From Sycobia sp. Sy_11 (Eukaryota > Arthropoda > Insecta > Hymenoptera > Epichrysomallidae), in contig JACCIC010000214.1 in NCBI GenBank assembly GCA_018907035.1, forward strand, positions 472,001-536,000: DNA of 64,000 bases. Direction: 5' to 3'. The position numbers were made by a program, and so were the translations under genes. The first letter of the stretch is position 1. Each line of letters opens with the position of its first letter. Positions 33,040 through 43,900 of the stretch are shown piece after piece. The notes beneath the pieces were generated by a model. The model was not told where the DNA came from. It worked only from the letters and a program-made list of their open reading frames with translations, and did no database searches.

Positions 33040-33277
33040 AACGATGGATTTCTAAGTGCGCGTGTCCGCCCCCGTGCCCCCCCGGGGACCGTCGCACGGA
33101 GGGATATCGGCACGCGGATCCGCGCGGCAAGAGTCGCGATCGCCCCGTCCGCCGCCGGCGAAGGCGGCCGTCGGGACCGTCCTCGCGCGAGCAGAGAGGG
33201 GAACGGAGGGTGGGGGCGGCGGAGGATACGGTCACTCTCCGAGACAGCGGGGGCAGCGCGTCAATTTACGTTTATAT
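33040..33277. other. GC-rich block without a supported gene
   Basis: Very CpG-rich 240 bp with open frames on both strands. No motif. Confidence 0.5.
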
Positions 33278-33289
33278 ACACACACGCGC

Positions 33290-33320
<31 letters not shown>

Positions 33321-33327
33321 TGTGTGT
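33278..33327 (+). repeat. Palindromic compound (CA)n(CG)n(TG)n
   Basis: A short CA arm, about 20 bp of CG and about 23 bp of TG give a self-complementary, fully alternating purine-pyrimidine tract. It is the strongest Z-DNA/cruciform candidate in the window. Confidence 0.9.
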
Positions 33328-33983
33328 AACTGCGCGTTTCGTTATCGGTTGCCCCCCCCGGCCCTCTTTACCGGAGAGCTGGTACGCGTATATCTGTACA
33401 AATTGCGTTCAATTCGTCTTAAGACGAGGGTACTGTGCAAATATTGCTTAATGGGACGCTGTCGATGCATATCTATATACAGAGAAAGAGAACGTTAACC
33501 GTATTTATGCAGGGCATTCCGTTTCGTAGGGATTATTGAAAATCGACGCGAAATTACGGGTGAAATTCTTTCAACGCTGTAATATATTTGCACTATTTAA
33601 TGTAACACACTTACGCCGTATACACACACGTGTATACACTTACACGGTGCGCGCGCACACACACGCAGTTTCACTGTTCCGTCAAAATACGTGCCCGACG
33701 ACGGCGTTATTAGTATTGTTATTATAGCATTACTTATATTCTTGTCGTCGCCGTCGTCGTTGTTGTTATTGTTGTTAGTATTCATACAGCGACGGCGCGC
33801 ACGCGCACGACCTCTATACTGGCCGTTCAAAAAACATCGGGGACTTCGCGCGCCAATTTTTATTAAATTTTTCTCTCTCCCTCTCTCGAAAGGTGCGCGC
33901 AGCCGAGCGCGCAGCCGAGCGACCTCGCCGTCGCCGAGATTCTCCAGCGAACTATCGGCTAAGGGAGAGAGAAAGAGAGCGGT

Positions 33984-33988
<5 letters not shown>
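33328..33988. other. Unassigned sequence
   Basis: Mid to high GC unique sequence. A GTC/GTT trinucleotide-rich strip lies at 33741-33780. Opposed open frames (33691-34185 plus, 33597-34238 minus) have no motif. Confidence 0.4.

Positions 33989-34016
<28 letters not shown>
33989..34016 (+). repeat. (GA)n microsatellite
   Basis: GA run of about 28 bp followed by GATA units. Confidence 0.9.
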
Positions 34017-34022
<6 letters not shown>

Positions 34023-34030
34023 GATAGAGT

Positions 34031-34701
34031 TATACAGGTACGTAATTGCGGCTGAGTTTAGAAAGCAGAGACGACCGATCCGTTGTAAATACACGTTAAT
34101 TTTTCCGCGCTTTGTTTGTTGTTTAAGATTGTTCCTCGCACAACGTCGATCGAAATTGTCCCTTCGGCAAAAAATCGGCCAGTAAGATGACTGCGCCTTG
34201 CTCTGCACTCTGGAATCTTTCTCCCCTCGAAATTGCAATTGTCGCTTAAAAATGAAGAAGAAAAAAAAAAAAGAGAATATTTTATTTGCATTGCGCGAGT
34301 GCGATCGCTCGGACTAATGATACGGTATCCCACTGGTCCGGGGCAGCTAAGCCGTGCAGGGAAGATCGAGAATACGCGATAAATTCGACACAGTAACAGT
34401 ACCCACTTACATACGGTCTGGCGTGAAAATAACGGATGCTCTGCGCGGTGGGCGGGAGGGTGTCGGGAGGTGGTAGAGGTCGCTAATATTATTTCCATAC
34501 GGTGCGCGAATCTATTACCAGGCCCGGCGTGGTCGAGCTTGGCGAGCGCGGCGGACTGCTACTAAGTAAGCGTGTGCGATAAAACGCGCGTCATTATTAT
34601 ATGCGTCGGATGGGCATTGCGAGCGAGGGAGTTTATAATAATGCGCGTGCCGTATCGAACGAAATGCATCGCGCAGCAGCATCAGCTTCCTTTTGCGCTA
34701 C
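34031..34701. other. Unassigned sequence
   Basis: Unique. The stretch 34520-34570 superficially resembles a tRNA 5' half but does not fold. No gene supported. Confidence 0.4.
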
Positions 34702-34723
34702 TATATATATATATATATATATA
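34702..34723 (+). repeat. (TA)n microsatellite
   Basis: Perfect TA run of 22 bp. Confidence 0.9.
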
Positions 34724-35028
34724 CTGCAAGTTAATTCGAGATGAAATATAGTTCGCGGAACTGTGTCGATTAGCCAGAGTGGAAGAAAGAGCGAAAGGGG
34801 GGCGGCGGCGGAATGTACCAACTGACCAGAAAGTTTGCGCGCGCGCACACACATGCACACACAGGTACAAGGAGCCTAGCGTACGCGCACGCACTGTTTA
34901 CAGTGTCCATATAATCTCTTTTTCCCGCCTCGGCGCGGCGTTCTTCATTGCCGTTATCCGCTTTTTGCTCGACGCTCCGCTCCGTTCCTGTCTTCCGCAA
35001 TTTACGATACACACGACACACCACACAC

Positions 35029-35032
<4 letters not shown>

Positions 35033-35060
<28 letters not shown>
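35033..35060 (+). repeat. (GA)n microsatellite preceded by CA units
   Basis: GA run of 28 bp following a short CACACC strip (35010-35030). Confidence 0.9.
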
Positions 35061-35064
<4 letters not shown>

Positions 35065-35189
35065 TCTATACAGGAATCCCCTCCGCCCAGGATTATTATT
35101 ATCATTATTGTAAAGAGTCGCGAAACGAAGATAATCACTGGTAAACATGAGCGAAGAAGTGAAAGCCATTCCGTAGCGGCAATCAACGA

Positions 35190-35192
<3 letters not shown>

Positions 35193-35230
<38 letters not shown>
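35193..35230 (+). repeat. (TA)n microsatellite
   Basis: Perfect TA run of 38 bp. Confidence 0.95.
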
Positions 35231-35233
<3 letters not shown>

Positions 35234-35829
35234 AATGAAAAATCTCTAATACTGTAGTGTATTATATACACATATTGAGATCCTAATCGCGCGTTGTTTA
35301 ACGCTAATCAATTGTACCGTGCGCACATTTCTAAGAGATATACGTTAAGCGATGCAGAATATTTGTCAAACAGAAAAAATAATTCACGCTGGTGTTGCAA
35401 TCTCGAGTGCAATCTCGAGTGCAATGCACGGCGCTTGCATACGAGCGCGGAAAGAAATTTTCTAGTAAAAGTTACCATACAATACGGTAGTTTGATCGCA
35501 GACTTGAAAAATAATAATTAAAAAACATAGTTTCTGAGAAATTTTAGTAAATTAATCGTAAATGTTCAATTGTTCGCTGCTAGAATGTCCTAGATACTAT
35601 CGTATTTTTTTAAACTTTTACAGTTTGTGATTTAATTATTTAGGAACAATTATAACTTTTACAATAATCTTCTAATATTTCTATATATAAATATTTCTAT
35701 ATATATACACAGCTGTTTTAATATGTGAAAAATCCATTCTGATTAGTCCATAAAAAAGAGATCCGACGTATTTCTCGTTAGATTCTGATGCGAATGACCA
35801 GTTTTGCTGGTCATCCCCCGTCTTTCGCT
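35231..35829. other. AT-leaning sequence with two small repeats
   Basis: Unique except for two adjacent copies of a 12-bp unit (TGCAATCTCGAG) at about 35396-35422 and an 8-bp-stem inverted repeat (ATGACCAG/CTGGTCAT) at 35794-35814. No gene. Confidence 0.5.
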
Positions 35830-35886
35830 CATCTCTCTCTCCCTCCTTCTCCCTCCCGCTCCCTCTCCGCTCTCTCTCTCTCTCCC

Positions 35887-35922
<36 letters not shown>
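35830..35922 (+). repeat. Pyrimidine tract with (CT)n
   Basis: Over 90 bp of C/T, including CT runs of more than 20 bp. Confidence 0.9.
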
Positions 35923-35925
<3 letters not shown>

Positions 35926-36261
35926 TCTTTCTCCCATGATAGCGAAACGCGAAAAAGAAGAAAGGCCTATCGGAGAGGAGAAAAAGGGCGCCGCGTAGCG
36001 AAAGAAGCGAGAAAGATGCTAGTTTAGAGATACCTTCCTCACAGATAGAGAGAGGCTTTACTTATATATAATATATACGTCGCGGCGATGGAACATCTCT
36101 TTATCCTCTCTCTCTCTCCTATCTGGCCGGCTTGTCGTGCCGTATCCTATATACCTTGCCTCCTCCGCTCCGACGTCTCCCTTCTCTGCCTCTCCCTGCC
36201 CTCCCCGCGCCACCACCCACCGGTTCTACGTGACCACCTGCCGCGCATGGCTTGCCACACA

Positions 36262-36263
<2 letters not shown>

Positions 36264-36323
<60 letters not shown>
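36264..36323 (+). repeat. (TA)n microsatellite
   Basis: Perfect TA run of 60 bp. Confidence 0.95.
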
Positions 36324-36326
<3 letters not shown>

Positions 36327-36937
36327 AAGGAATACGTAGACGCGCCGCCAACTTCGCGGGACACCCTATATAGCGCGCAGGAATGCAGCTGCTGCCGAAG
36401 CTATTCCAGACCGGATGATCGAAGCGGCGCGCGCGCGCGCGCTCAGGGCGTGTTTTGGAGCAGCGGCGACGAGCGGCGGCGGCGACGGCGGCGCGCTTGT
36501 ATGCAGGTCTGACGGTTGCGCCGCGGTACTACACACAGATCGGTGGAAGAAAAAAAAGGCGACCCTTCCATCTTTTGGCGGGTTTTTTTCTCTTTCTCCT
36601 TTCGGTTTTTTCGTTCTTTTTTTGATTTTGTTTTTGTTTTTATGTTTTTTTTTTTTAATTTTTTCTGTTTTTTTTTTTAATAACGCTTTTACCAGGATCT
36701 CTCAGGCACGGGGGGAGCGTCGCGCGCGGGGATGTTCGTTAATATATATTTAGATAGTCGAGCAAGTACGGGTCGATTTAGCGAAGGATTATAAAGTCAG
36801 TACGCGTTTGTTTGCTCGTTTATCCAAGGACAAGATAACCAATCTGTATTTATCTATTTCTCAATGATCAGAAACTTTTGCCGAGTTTTTCCAAACGTTT
36901 TGGCTAAATTTTGTCGAAGGAAGAAAAGGATTATGAA
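36324..36937. other. GC-rich then T-rich sequence
   Basis: GC-rich to 36530 with GCG-rich patches, then T-rich with T runs at 36646-36657 and 36671-36679. The frame at 36415-36753 is composition-driven. Confidence 0.5.
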
Positions 36938-36958
36938 TTTTTTTTTTTTTTTTTTTTT
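36938..36958 (+). repeat. Poly(T) run
   Basis: 21 consecutive T residues. Confidence 0.9.
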
Positions 36959-38041
36959 GACTCGAATGCCTGTATGAGACGGATAGGTTAAATTTAGACT
37001 CTTTCGATTATAAACGTGAGATCGGAATTAGCGCGTGGCAATGTCGGCGAGAGCAGCGAGAGCACCTGCGTTTTTTCAAACAATGGGGGATTTTTTAAAA
37101 ATATTTTTAAAACGAAACTTTGTCCGCGATTGTGTTTCTGAACGTTCAATTCTCTATAATTCGAGCTTGTACGATGAAATATCAATTAGGATTATACCAG
37201 ATTCGTTGCAATAAAGAAAAAACCGAGCACCTGCGTAATGTAATTCGTAATTTTATTCAGACGTCGAATTTTTTTCTTTTTTCTTTTTTTTTTTTATTTT
37301 ATTTCCATTTTATTTTTTAAATGTTCATTCGATTCTGCATTTTCGTAATATTTTCGAAGCGAGACTAACGAATTCATATGTGCGGTGAATGTTACGCGCA
37401 GGCGACGTTAAAATATATCGGCCTACTTTGCGCTTTATTCGAACGATATTTTAGAGAATATTCTAAATTATCTAGAATTATTTTTTTTTTATTTTTTTTT
37501 TTTAATTCAAGCAACATCCCGAGAACCGTCGTCGTAAAAGGTAATTGGTAATTGTGATCGATAAATTATATTGAATAATGACCTTTAGTGAATGTTTTAA
37601 TGGCTTTTTAAGTTTGAGCCAATAATGAAAAGGTATTGAATTTGTATGAATGAAGTAACTAAGAATAAAAAATTAAAATACTTCGTGTCGTAGCCTCTTT
37701 CCCACTGTATTATTGGCTGTAGAGGGAGGCAGGGATTGAGGGAGGGAGAGTGAGAGAGAAGAGGTCGGGGGGAGATAACGCAAGAGTTGAAAATCATCCG
37801 TGCACATTTCACATTCGCGTATAATTATTGTAATTTACGATGCACTTTTCTCTTTTACCTCTTCTCGTTCTATCTCAACTATCCCCCTCTAATCCCCTCC
37901 CACCACGCATTATCTGTCTCCGTTCCGAGCGCGGCAGTGGAACATTACGTGAGTAAGCGGAGAAACTGCGCCACGAGAAAACTCTTTCTTTCTCTCGCCT
38001 CCCCTATTCATTTCTGTTTCCAGCTCCGTTTCCAGTCTCTT

Positions 38042-38056
<15 letters not shown>
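36959..38056. other. Mid/AT gene-free stretch
   Basis: T-rich strips at 37270-37320 and 37482-37503. A TAC|GTGAGT donor-like site at about 37948 lies within a frame (37787-38311) that runs into the following CT repeat. Nothing convincing. Confidence 0.5.

Positions 38057-38091
<35 letters not shown>
38057..38091 (+). repeat. (CT)n microsatellite
   Basis: CT run of 35 bp, with further CT units from 38042. Confidence 0.95.
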
Positions 38092-38094
<3 letters not shown>

Positions 38095-38258
38095 CCCCAC
38101 CCTCGCTTCGCCTTTCGCGAGTAGCTTGGGAAAGCAATTTAAGTTTTCCAGATCAAAGGGATCCGTAACCGCGCGAGCGCGCTCCTTCAAAAGAGAGGCG
38201 CGCGAAGAGCTGGAGGTCGAGCAGGCGAGGACGTGGTATTATATGCGAAGAGGTAGAA

Positions 38259-38283
38259 AGAGAGAGAGAGAGAGAGAGAGAGA
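38259..38283 (+). repeat. (GA)n microsatellite
   Basis: GA run of 25 bp. Confidence 0.9.
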
Positions 38284-38461
38284 AAGGGGTAAAAAGCCGT
38301 TTGCTTATTAGCTCGGTATTATTTGCGTAATAAAGTCAAGACGAGCAACATTACAACATCGTAGTGTAATTGGCTTCATTCCTGCCAAATAAATCTCGGC
38401 TTTTGCCCACAAGCTATAGTACATATGTAAACCGAAACATCCTATACGGTGGATATTATGA

Positions 38462-38467
<6 letters not shown>

Positions 38468-38506
<39 letters not shown>
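38468..38506 (+). repeat. (CT)n microsatellite
   Basis: Perfect CT run of 39 bp. Confidence 0.95.
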
Positions 38507-38509
<3 letters not shown>

Positions 38510-38910
38510 CGTCCCTCATTGTACTATTACCAGGTTGGGTAATAGTGAAAACTTAAACGAACAGTTAAAAAATGAAAAACGAAAAGTCGCCTTTTTTGCA
38601 TAGCCAAAATCTATTTCTATTCTGTAGCTATAAATGACAGATTTGTACAAGTTCAATGTCGATGAGCTCAAATGGCGTTGGAAAAATCTAACGCGCCTAA
38701 GAACTGATTTTCGTTAAAGGAGAAAGAAGGGTATTATTGTAAGCGAGTCAATTACCTATCGAATCTGAATAACGAAAAAACAAATAATTAATGGAACTGC
38801 GGATCGTGCACGTAATAGAATACGTTGGGGTTGCCGGTTCAATTCGTTAATTACTTAATAACCTGCACCCAGACACCACTCCATGTCGGGGATAAACAGA
38901 GAAACACAAA
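38507..38910. other. Unassigned sequence
   Basis: Unique AT-leaning sequence, nothing supported. Confidence 0.5.
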
Positions 38911-38937
38911 CGCGCGCGCGCACACACACACACACAC
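38911..38937 (+). repeat. Compound (CG)n(CA)n
   Basis: Ten bp of CG followed by 17 bp of CA. Confidence 0.85.
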
Positions 38938-38980
38938 TTGATTCTACTCTGTTACACTTGGGCACACAAAGCTTATCGTC

Positions 38981-38986
38981 TGTATG

Positions 38987-39020
<34 letters not shown>

Positions 39021-39082
39021 TGTATGTATGTATATATGTATGTATATATGTATGTATGTATGTATATATATATATATATATA
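38981..39082 (+). repeat. Compound (TATG)n(TA)n microsatellite
   Basis: About 80 bp of TATG units with occasional TATA, closing with a TA run. Same architecture as 27790-27882. Confidence 0.95.
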
Positions 39083-39910
39083 AACTAACTCATTTGCAGC
39101 CCGGCGAAAGTATTTTTATACGAATCCGGTTAAAGGTATCTCATTTTTTTTCTTGCAATTGAAGTCGCGAAGCTATATTGATACCGTTTGCGGATCCATT
39201 GGGATTTATACGAGGAATTGTATCGGGAAGGTGAGGGGAACGAGAAAAATTGGGATTTTTGGATAGGCATCGGTGTGCCTAGAGTTTGTTTATAAACAAA
39301 TTTGTTTAATTGAACGTATATCTGAACAATATCTGAAGAAATTTTTTCCATCATTGTCGAATTTCTTGAAAAATGCACTTTTTACAACTATGCTCCGTTC
39401 TCCGTGTAAAAATCATCGAGTCTAAATTAATTCTGCGTGCTAATGGCTATTTTCTCCATAATATACGCGTGCGCGAAGTTTCACAAAGTTGCTTACGTCA
39501 ATCGACTTGGGGAGGGGGGTGGGCGACACGCGCTATTGTACTACATATACTCCCATTGGTCTAGCGATCGAGCCATCGTAGAGCGCAATAAAGATCAGAA
39601 ATAAAAATTATTTACCATCTATAAATTGTCATGTAAAAATTCCATTTGTTTATAAACATCAAACTTTGAAAATCTTTCAAAAAGATTGCAAAATGAAAAA
39701 AAATTCTTCTTATTTTTTGTTAATTTTTATCCAACATTTCAATGTCTAACTTCACAATTTTTATTACTAATATTATATATTCAATTAATTAATTGATGTA
39801 AAAATCTAAACTATTTCTCAACTGGAAAAACGAAAAAAAAGCTGCCTTGGTGGATCAGATATTGAATATTGCTCTCTCACCCTCTCTCGCGTATGTATGC
39901 ACACACATCG
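39083..39910. other. AT-leaning gene-free stretch
   Basis: Unique. An 82-codon minus frame (39130-39378) has no motif. No support for a gene. Confidence 0.5.
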
Positions 39911-39938
39911 CACACATAATGCATGCACATTATGTGTG
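39911..39938. repeat. Inverted repeat, 11-bp stem
   Basis: CACACATAATG, six-base loop CATGCA, CATTATGTGTG: a perfect 11-bp stem immediately before a (TA)n run. Confidence 0.8.
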
Positions 39939-39949
39939 TATGTGTGCTT

Positions 39950-39953
<4 letters not shown>

Positions 39954-39996
<43 letters not shown>
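39954..39996 (+). repeat. (TA)n microsatellite
   Basis: TA run of about 43 bp. Confidence 0.95.
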
Positions 39997-39997
<1 letters not shown>

Positions 39998-40025
39998 TAG
40001 CAAGGGTAGATGAGTATATATATGT

Positions 40026-40054
40026 ACACAACACACACACACACACACACGCAC
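40026..40054 (+). repeat. (CA)n microsatellite
   Basis: CA run of about 25 bp. Confidence 0.9.
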
Positions 40055-40342
40055 AAAATACTACAGGCATTGCGCGGAGCGCTTATCGCTCGCGCGCGAG
40101 AGGCGATTAAAGCACTGATGGCGGCCAGCCTTAATTGCATTACAAGGCGACTTTATAAATATACGAAGCGAAGGTGGCAGATGCACAATGGATGTACATC
40201 GGGCCGTACGAGCTCGCGCGCGCGCGCGTCTGCGCGTGTAGTATGTACGAATTATAATATACGTTAAAATCATGCTCTGCGCGAATTTGGGACATTCTAT
40301 ATACGTATATACGTATATTATTATTTAGGACGACGTTCCACA

Positions 40343-40344
<2 letters not shown>

Positions 40345-40396
<52 letters not shown>

Positions 40397-40410
40397 ATCT
40401 ATCTCTCTCG
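40345..40410 (+). repeat. (CT)n microsatellite, two blocks
   Basis: CT runs of about 34 and 15 bp separated by a TTC break, then TATCT units. Confidence 0.95.
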
Positions 40411-40647
40411 CGATATGCCGCCGTCAAGTAGGTATACAGAGAAAAACGCGCATACGCGCGATAAGAAGAGAGTCGTCTATATAGTACTTCTACTTGCTTG
40501 TACGTAGATTCATGTATTTCTCTTTCGATCCTGATGTACATTCCCATAGCGATGTTTGGGGAAAATTGAATTGAGGCAGAAGTACCACACGAAACCCCGA
40601 TAAAAATCAATGAAATATATCTTTTTTATTTTTATATTCCATAAATG

Positions 40648-40881
40648 CATTTTGTTCCCGAAAGCGTTGTTGCTCTCGAATCCAAATGAAATCGGAGGTA
40701 CAACATCCCAATCGGACTGCGTTCCTATTCCATGTTCCCCAGGAGACGATCTGGTGTCTTTGAATGAACTCTTTCTCGGAAAGTCCATGGCTTGCGCACA
40801 GGAAATCGAGAAGATGCGCTGCGGCAACGCGACGCACGGCTCGCCCGCACAGAACTCGTTGCACAGACAATGGAGAAAAAT
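40648..40881. other. Coding-like island, strand ambiguous
   Basis: A 230-bp mid-GC island stays open in three frames. Plus (40610-41002): NPNEIGG then DCVPIPCSPGDDLVSLNELF and ACAQEIEKMRCGNA, Cys-bearing and soluble. Minus (40510-40827 and in-frame upstream): LCNEFCAGEPCVALPQRIF then DFPRKSSFKDT and QSDWDVVPPISFGFESNN, also protein-like. Composition is coding-like either way but no convincing donor or acceptor pair decides. It could be an exon of a secreted Cys-bearing protein, or part of an intronless relic. I do not recognise the family. Confidence 0.3.
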
Positions 40882-41538
40882 CGACGTTGAATTTAATTTT
40901 TTTCTTAAAACTCTTTTTTATCCTCCTATAAGTCGCGATCCTTTTGTTTTAAGAAAATCCAAAAATACGATTAAAATTCTTTTGTTTTTTTTTGGCTCAT
41001 AGAAAGTTCACAAAATCAAAAGATTTAGCCTACGCCAATACTATGTATTATTTTATTTTTCAATTATTTCATTCAAATGCAATGATGTTATTCTAAAATA
41101 TTAAAAAATTTAAAACAGAAATTACGTGCAGTGTTTACTTGAGATGATGTCAAGGTCACGAATAACGTCTCCGAAAACAACATAGAGGTTCTAATAGGAA
41201 GGATTGAAACATCATAAACATTTCAAATATAAACGATCTCACGCCATTTTTCGGATAAAACAATGGACTTGAGTAGAATAAATTAGTAAAGTTAACATTG
41301 GAACGGTTAACTGTATAGTCATACCTTTGTGAATTCGAATATTCAATATATAATACCGTACGGGATTATTTGAAAAATGGCTTTTACGGTAAGTCCGAGC
41401 ACTAGTAAACCCAAAGCTTTTTCGCTTGGCAGATAAAGACGATGGCACAATGGAAGCGCTTATCAAATGGATCCTGCAACAGTAATCAGAGAAGAATGAT
41501 TTCCTTTGCTAGTGCATGTAGAACTGCCCGATACGCCT
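40882..41538. other. AT-leaning sequence with donor-like site
   Basis: A short ATG frame (MAFT) at 41377-41388 in a good start context meets ACG|GTAAGT. It is too short to call. The overlapping minus frame at 41239-41466 (75 codons) has no family match that I recognise. Confidence 0.25.
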
Positions 41539-41549
41539 CCCCCCCCCCC
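41539..41549 (+). repeat. C homopolymer run
   Basis: 11 C residues. Confidence 0.85.
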
Positions 41550-42544
41550 ATCAGCCCCTCGCTCAACCGTCTACTTCCCTCATAGTTTATTGCTTTATCT
41601 CTCAACGTCGCTGAATTGAACGTTTTAAACGTCAGAATACATTCAATCCCTGCGCGCGCGCGATATCAGGGCTTTGAATCTGCAACACCGTTCAAATGCT
41701 TGGGAGTCGAGACCCGCGCCGCGCGCGAGCATGCAATGTGTGCCGTTCACTTGTCATCCAAGCCAACTATATGCAATTATTTATCGAGTTATTTATACAG
41801 TCGATTTTACTGTTTATTCATGCTGCCACCCTCCCCCAGTCCCTTTCTACTTGAACAGCAAAACGCTTCAATTTCTTAATATTGAATAAGTATTGTAACA
41901 ATACGTCGTGCAATTCGAAACTTCGGGGACAGCAAACCGAGCAAATTACAAAAATTGTTCCGGCGCGTAGGCGAGGAGCGACGAGCGCCAGTAACTGCGT
42001 ATCGGACAAACGTTAGCGAAACAAAAAATTGAAAGTGTTTGCCTTTCCTCTTAGATGGGCATTGATATGCATATATATGTTCATTTGCATCTCAATTCAA
42101 AATGTTTGTCAGAAAGTTCTGTATGGAATATACATGGAATAAAAAGCTTAAGAAGCCAGAATCAATCGATAAATGCAATAATATGACAATCGATTAACAA
42201 TTCAATTTCAAATTAAAAACAATACTCGACACGAATTTATCGCGTTAACTTTAGTTAAAAATATACACCGCAGTCAAGTTATAATTGGCGCAAAATTCCT
42301 GCAAAATGTGAAGAGCAATATTTTACAAGAAAATCAAGTATATTACCATATAAATAAATTTATTTTAATAAACAGCTATCGATCGAGACGAGATAAAATA
42401 CACACGTTCTCTTTCACACTGAACCGAATCGTTCTGCCTGTGAGTTCCTTAAATACATTCGCTCATATAAAATTAAAATCAAATGTATATGGGACGATAG
42501 GAAATAAATTAATATTCACAGTGGCTAGAATGATCGCTCGAGTC
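41550..42544. other. Unassigned AT-leaning sequence
   Basis: Unique. No supported gene up to the LINE relic. Confidence 0.5.
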
Positions 42545-43900
42545 CAAGATGGTATTTCTTCACCGTTATTTTAAAAACCTGATACGAGGGACGCCAGATT
42601 GCGAATCGCGGATGGAACAGGCTATTCCAGAAATGCGTTCTCATACTCTGGTGTAGATATGAAAAATAGGCGCAAGTTCTTTAGTAATAGCTAATCTCAG
42701 GGAGTCCCTGAGACTATAAATATCTATACAGGAATCAGTCCACAAATACTCCGCGAGAGATGCACGCGCATAATTTCGTATAATATATTGCAAACGTAAA
42801 ATCATATCCCCGATATAAGTCCTGATAGGAATGACGCGAAGAGCATCCTACCTGAAACCCTTCACATATCTGATGAAACATCCATCATTCTCCTTTCAGA
42901 GTCTCACGATGAGAGGCCATGGCATTTGGGTCAAGAATTCCGTCTAGAATACTCAAGGCAAATTTTTAAGACCTAACGCTGTTTCATTCATAAGATATGA
43001 TACTTTCTTTCTTTGTAATAATTACCTAGTTCTTAATTAAACTGCATAGAATATGTAATGTGATGATCTTTCTTAATGGTTTTGATGGAAAAATAACATT
43101 TTAGATAACAAAGCTATAATGTCCGCAAAAGTCTAAATGATAGTCGATCGAAATTCAGTAGATGGACTGAATGAAGAATGAAGAATGGCTTATTAGTTCA
43201 TTACAAGACATTAAGACATTACGTATTTGCGAACATGTATTCAGTAAAACATCTTGGCTTCTGTTATTCTTTCGTTTATTTCATTTATTATCCTGCTTTC
43301 TTGAAATTCAGCGCCAAAATTAGGGAGTGCCATGAAAACAATTTTTCCAGCATCGTCGCATACGCTATTTAAATATAAAAAAGAATTGATTTGTAAGTAA
43401 GAAGGTAATATATCTGACAAATCGGAAAGTTTAGGGTCCTAAAACTATGCAATGCTCATTTGAAGATACTCAAAGTTATCGTCCTCAATTTAAACTAAAT
43501 GAATCATTGAAAATACTATTGAATTATTTGGTCAAATTGCCCAGCATGAATACCACGTGAAGCCATGTATCCAGCTCAACTCCCAGACTATAGAGGCGGC
43601 AAAGCGGTAAAAGTCAACGTGGATGGATTCCTTCAACTTAACTTTAAGCTGTTTGTTAAATTGTACTTTGAAAGTCATTCTATGTGGACTGAAAATTATA
43701 ATGCCCTGGTCTCGTCAGCAGTCAGTTTAAGGGATGAGATATGTAGTCCGCCCATTTCGATATCGCCACTGGCGGTACCTCGCCAAAGTATTGCTACCAC
43801 ACCATGACGATGTCAGCTGGAAAGGACGTCTGATGGATATAGATTTGCGGATCATCGGCATAAAGTATATGATGGATGTTCGAATCTTTCAATACGTCTC
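42545..43900 (-). mobile_element. Decayed non-LTR retrotransposon, 3' half of RT ORF
   Basis: On the minus strand the reverse-transcriptase active-site block reads HHILYADDPQIYI (YADD codons at 43862-43851), the YADDLQIYI type of non-LTR elements common in insects. About 35 codons on comes ISKWAD, and after a frameshift LKLTADETRA, corresponding to the usual W-x-L-x-LN-x-x-KT-x-A block. Then LGVELD near 43585, the conserved LGV-x-LD motif. At the far end (42600-42545) AIRNLASLVSGF fits the C-terminal RLWNSLP...SL-x-x-FK segment. The YADD-to-end distance of about 1.3 kb fits this class. Several stops and frameshifts show an inactive relic. The upstream endonuclease part is not visible. Clade (Jockey, CR1 or relative) is not resolved. 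Confidence 0.65.
42695..42713. repeat. Near-perfect palindrome inside the LINE relic
   Basis: TCTCAGGGA, one spacer base, TCCCTGAGA: a 9-bp stem with a single central base. Confidence 0.8.

Noticed and set aside
33597..34238. 213-codon minus frame
   Set aside because: Crosses (GA)n and GTT/GTC repeats, is Arg/Ala-rich in the CpG block, and has no motif.
34520..34590. tRNA-Ser-like phrase (GTGGTCGAGCTTGGCGAG ... GGACTGCTA)
   Set aside because: The anticodon stem does not pair and there is no B-box/T-arm downstream.
38820..38860. GGTTCAATTC B-box-like phrase on the plus strand
   Set aside because: No cloverleaf can be formed with the upstream sequence.
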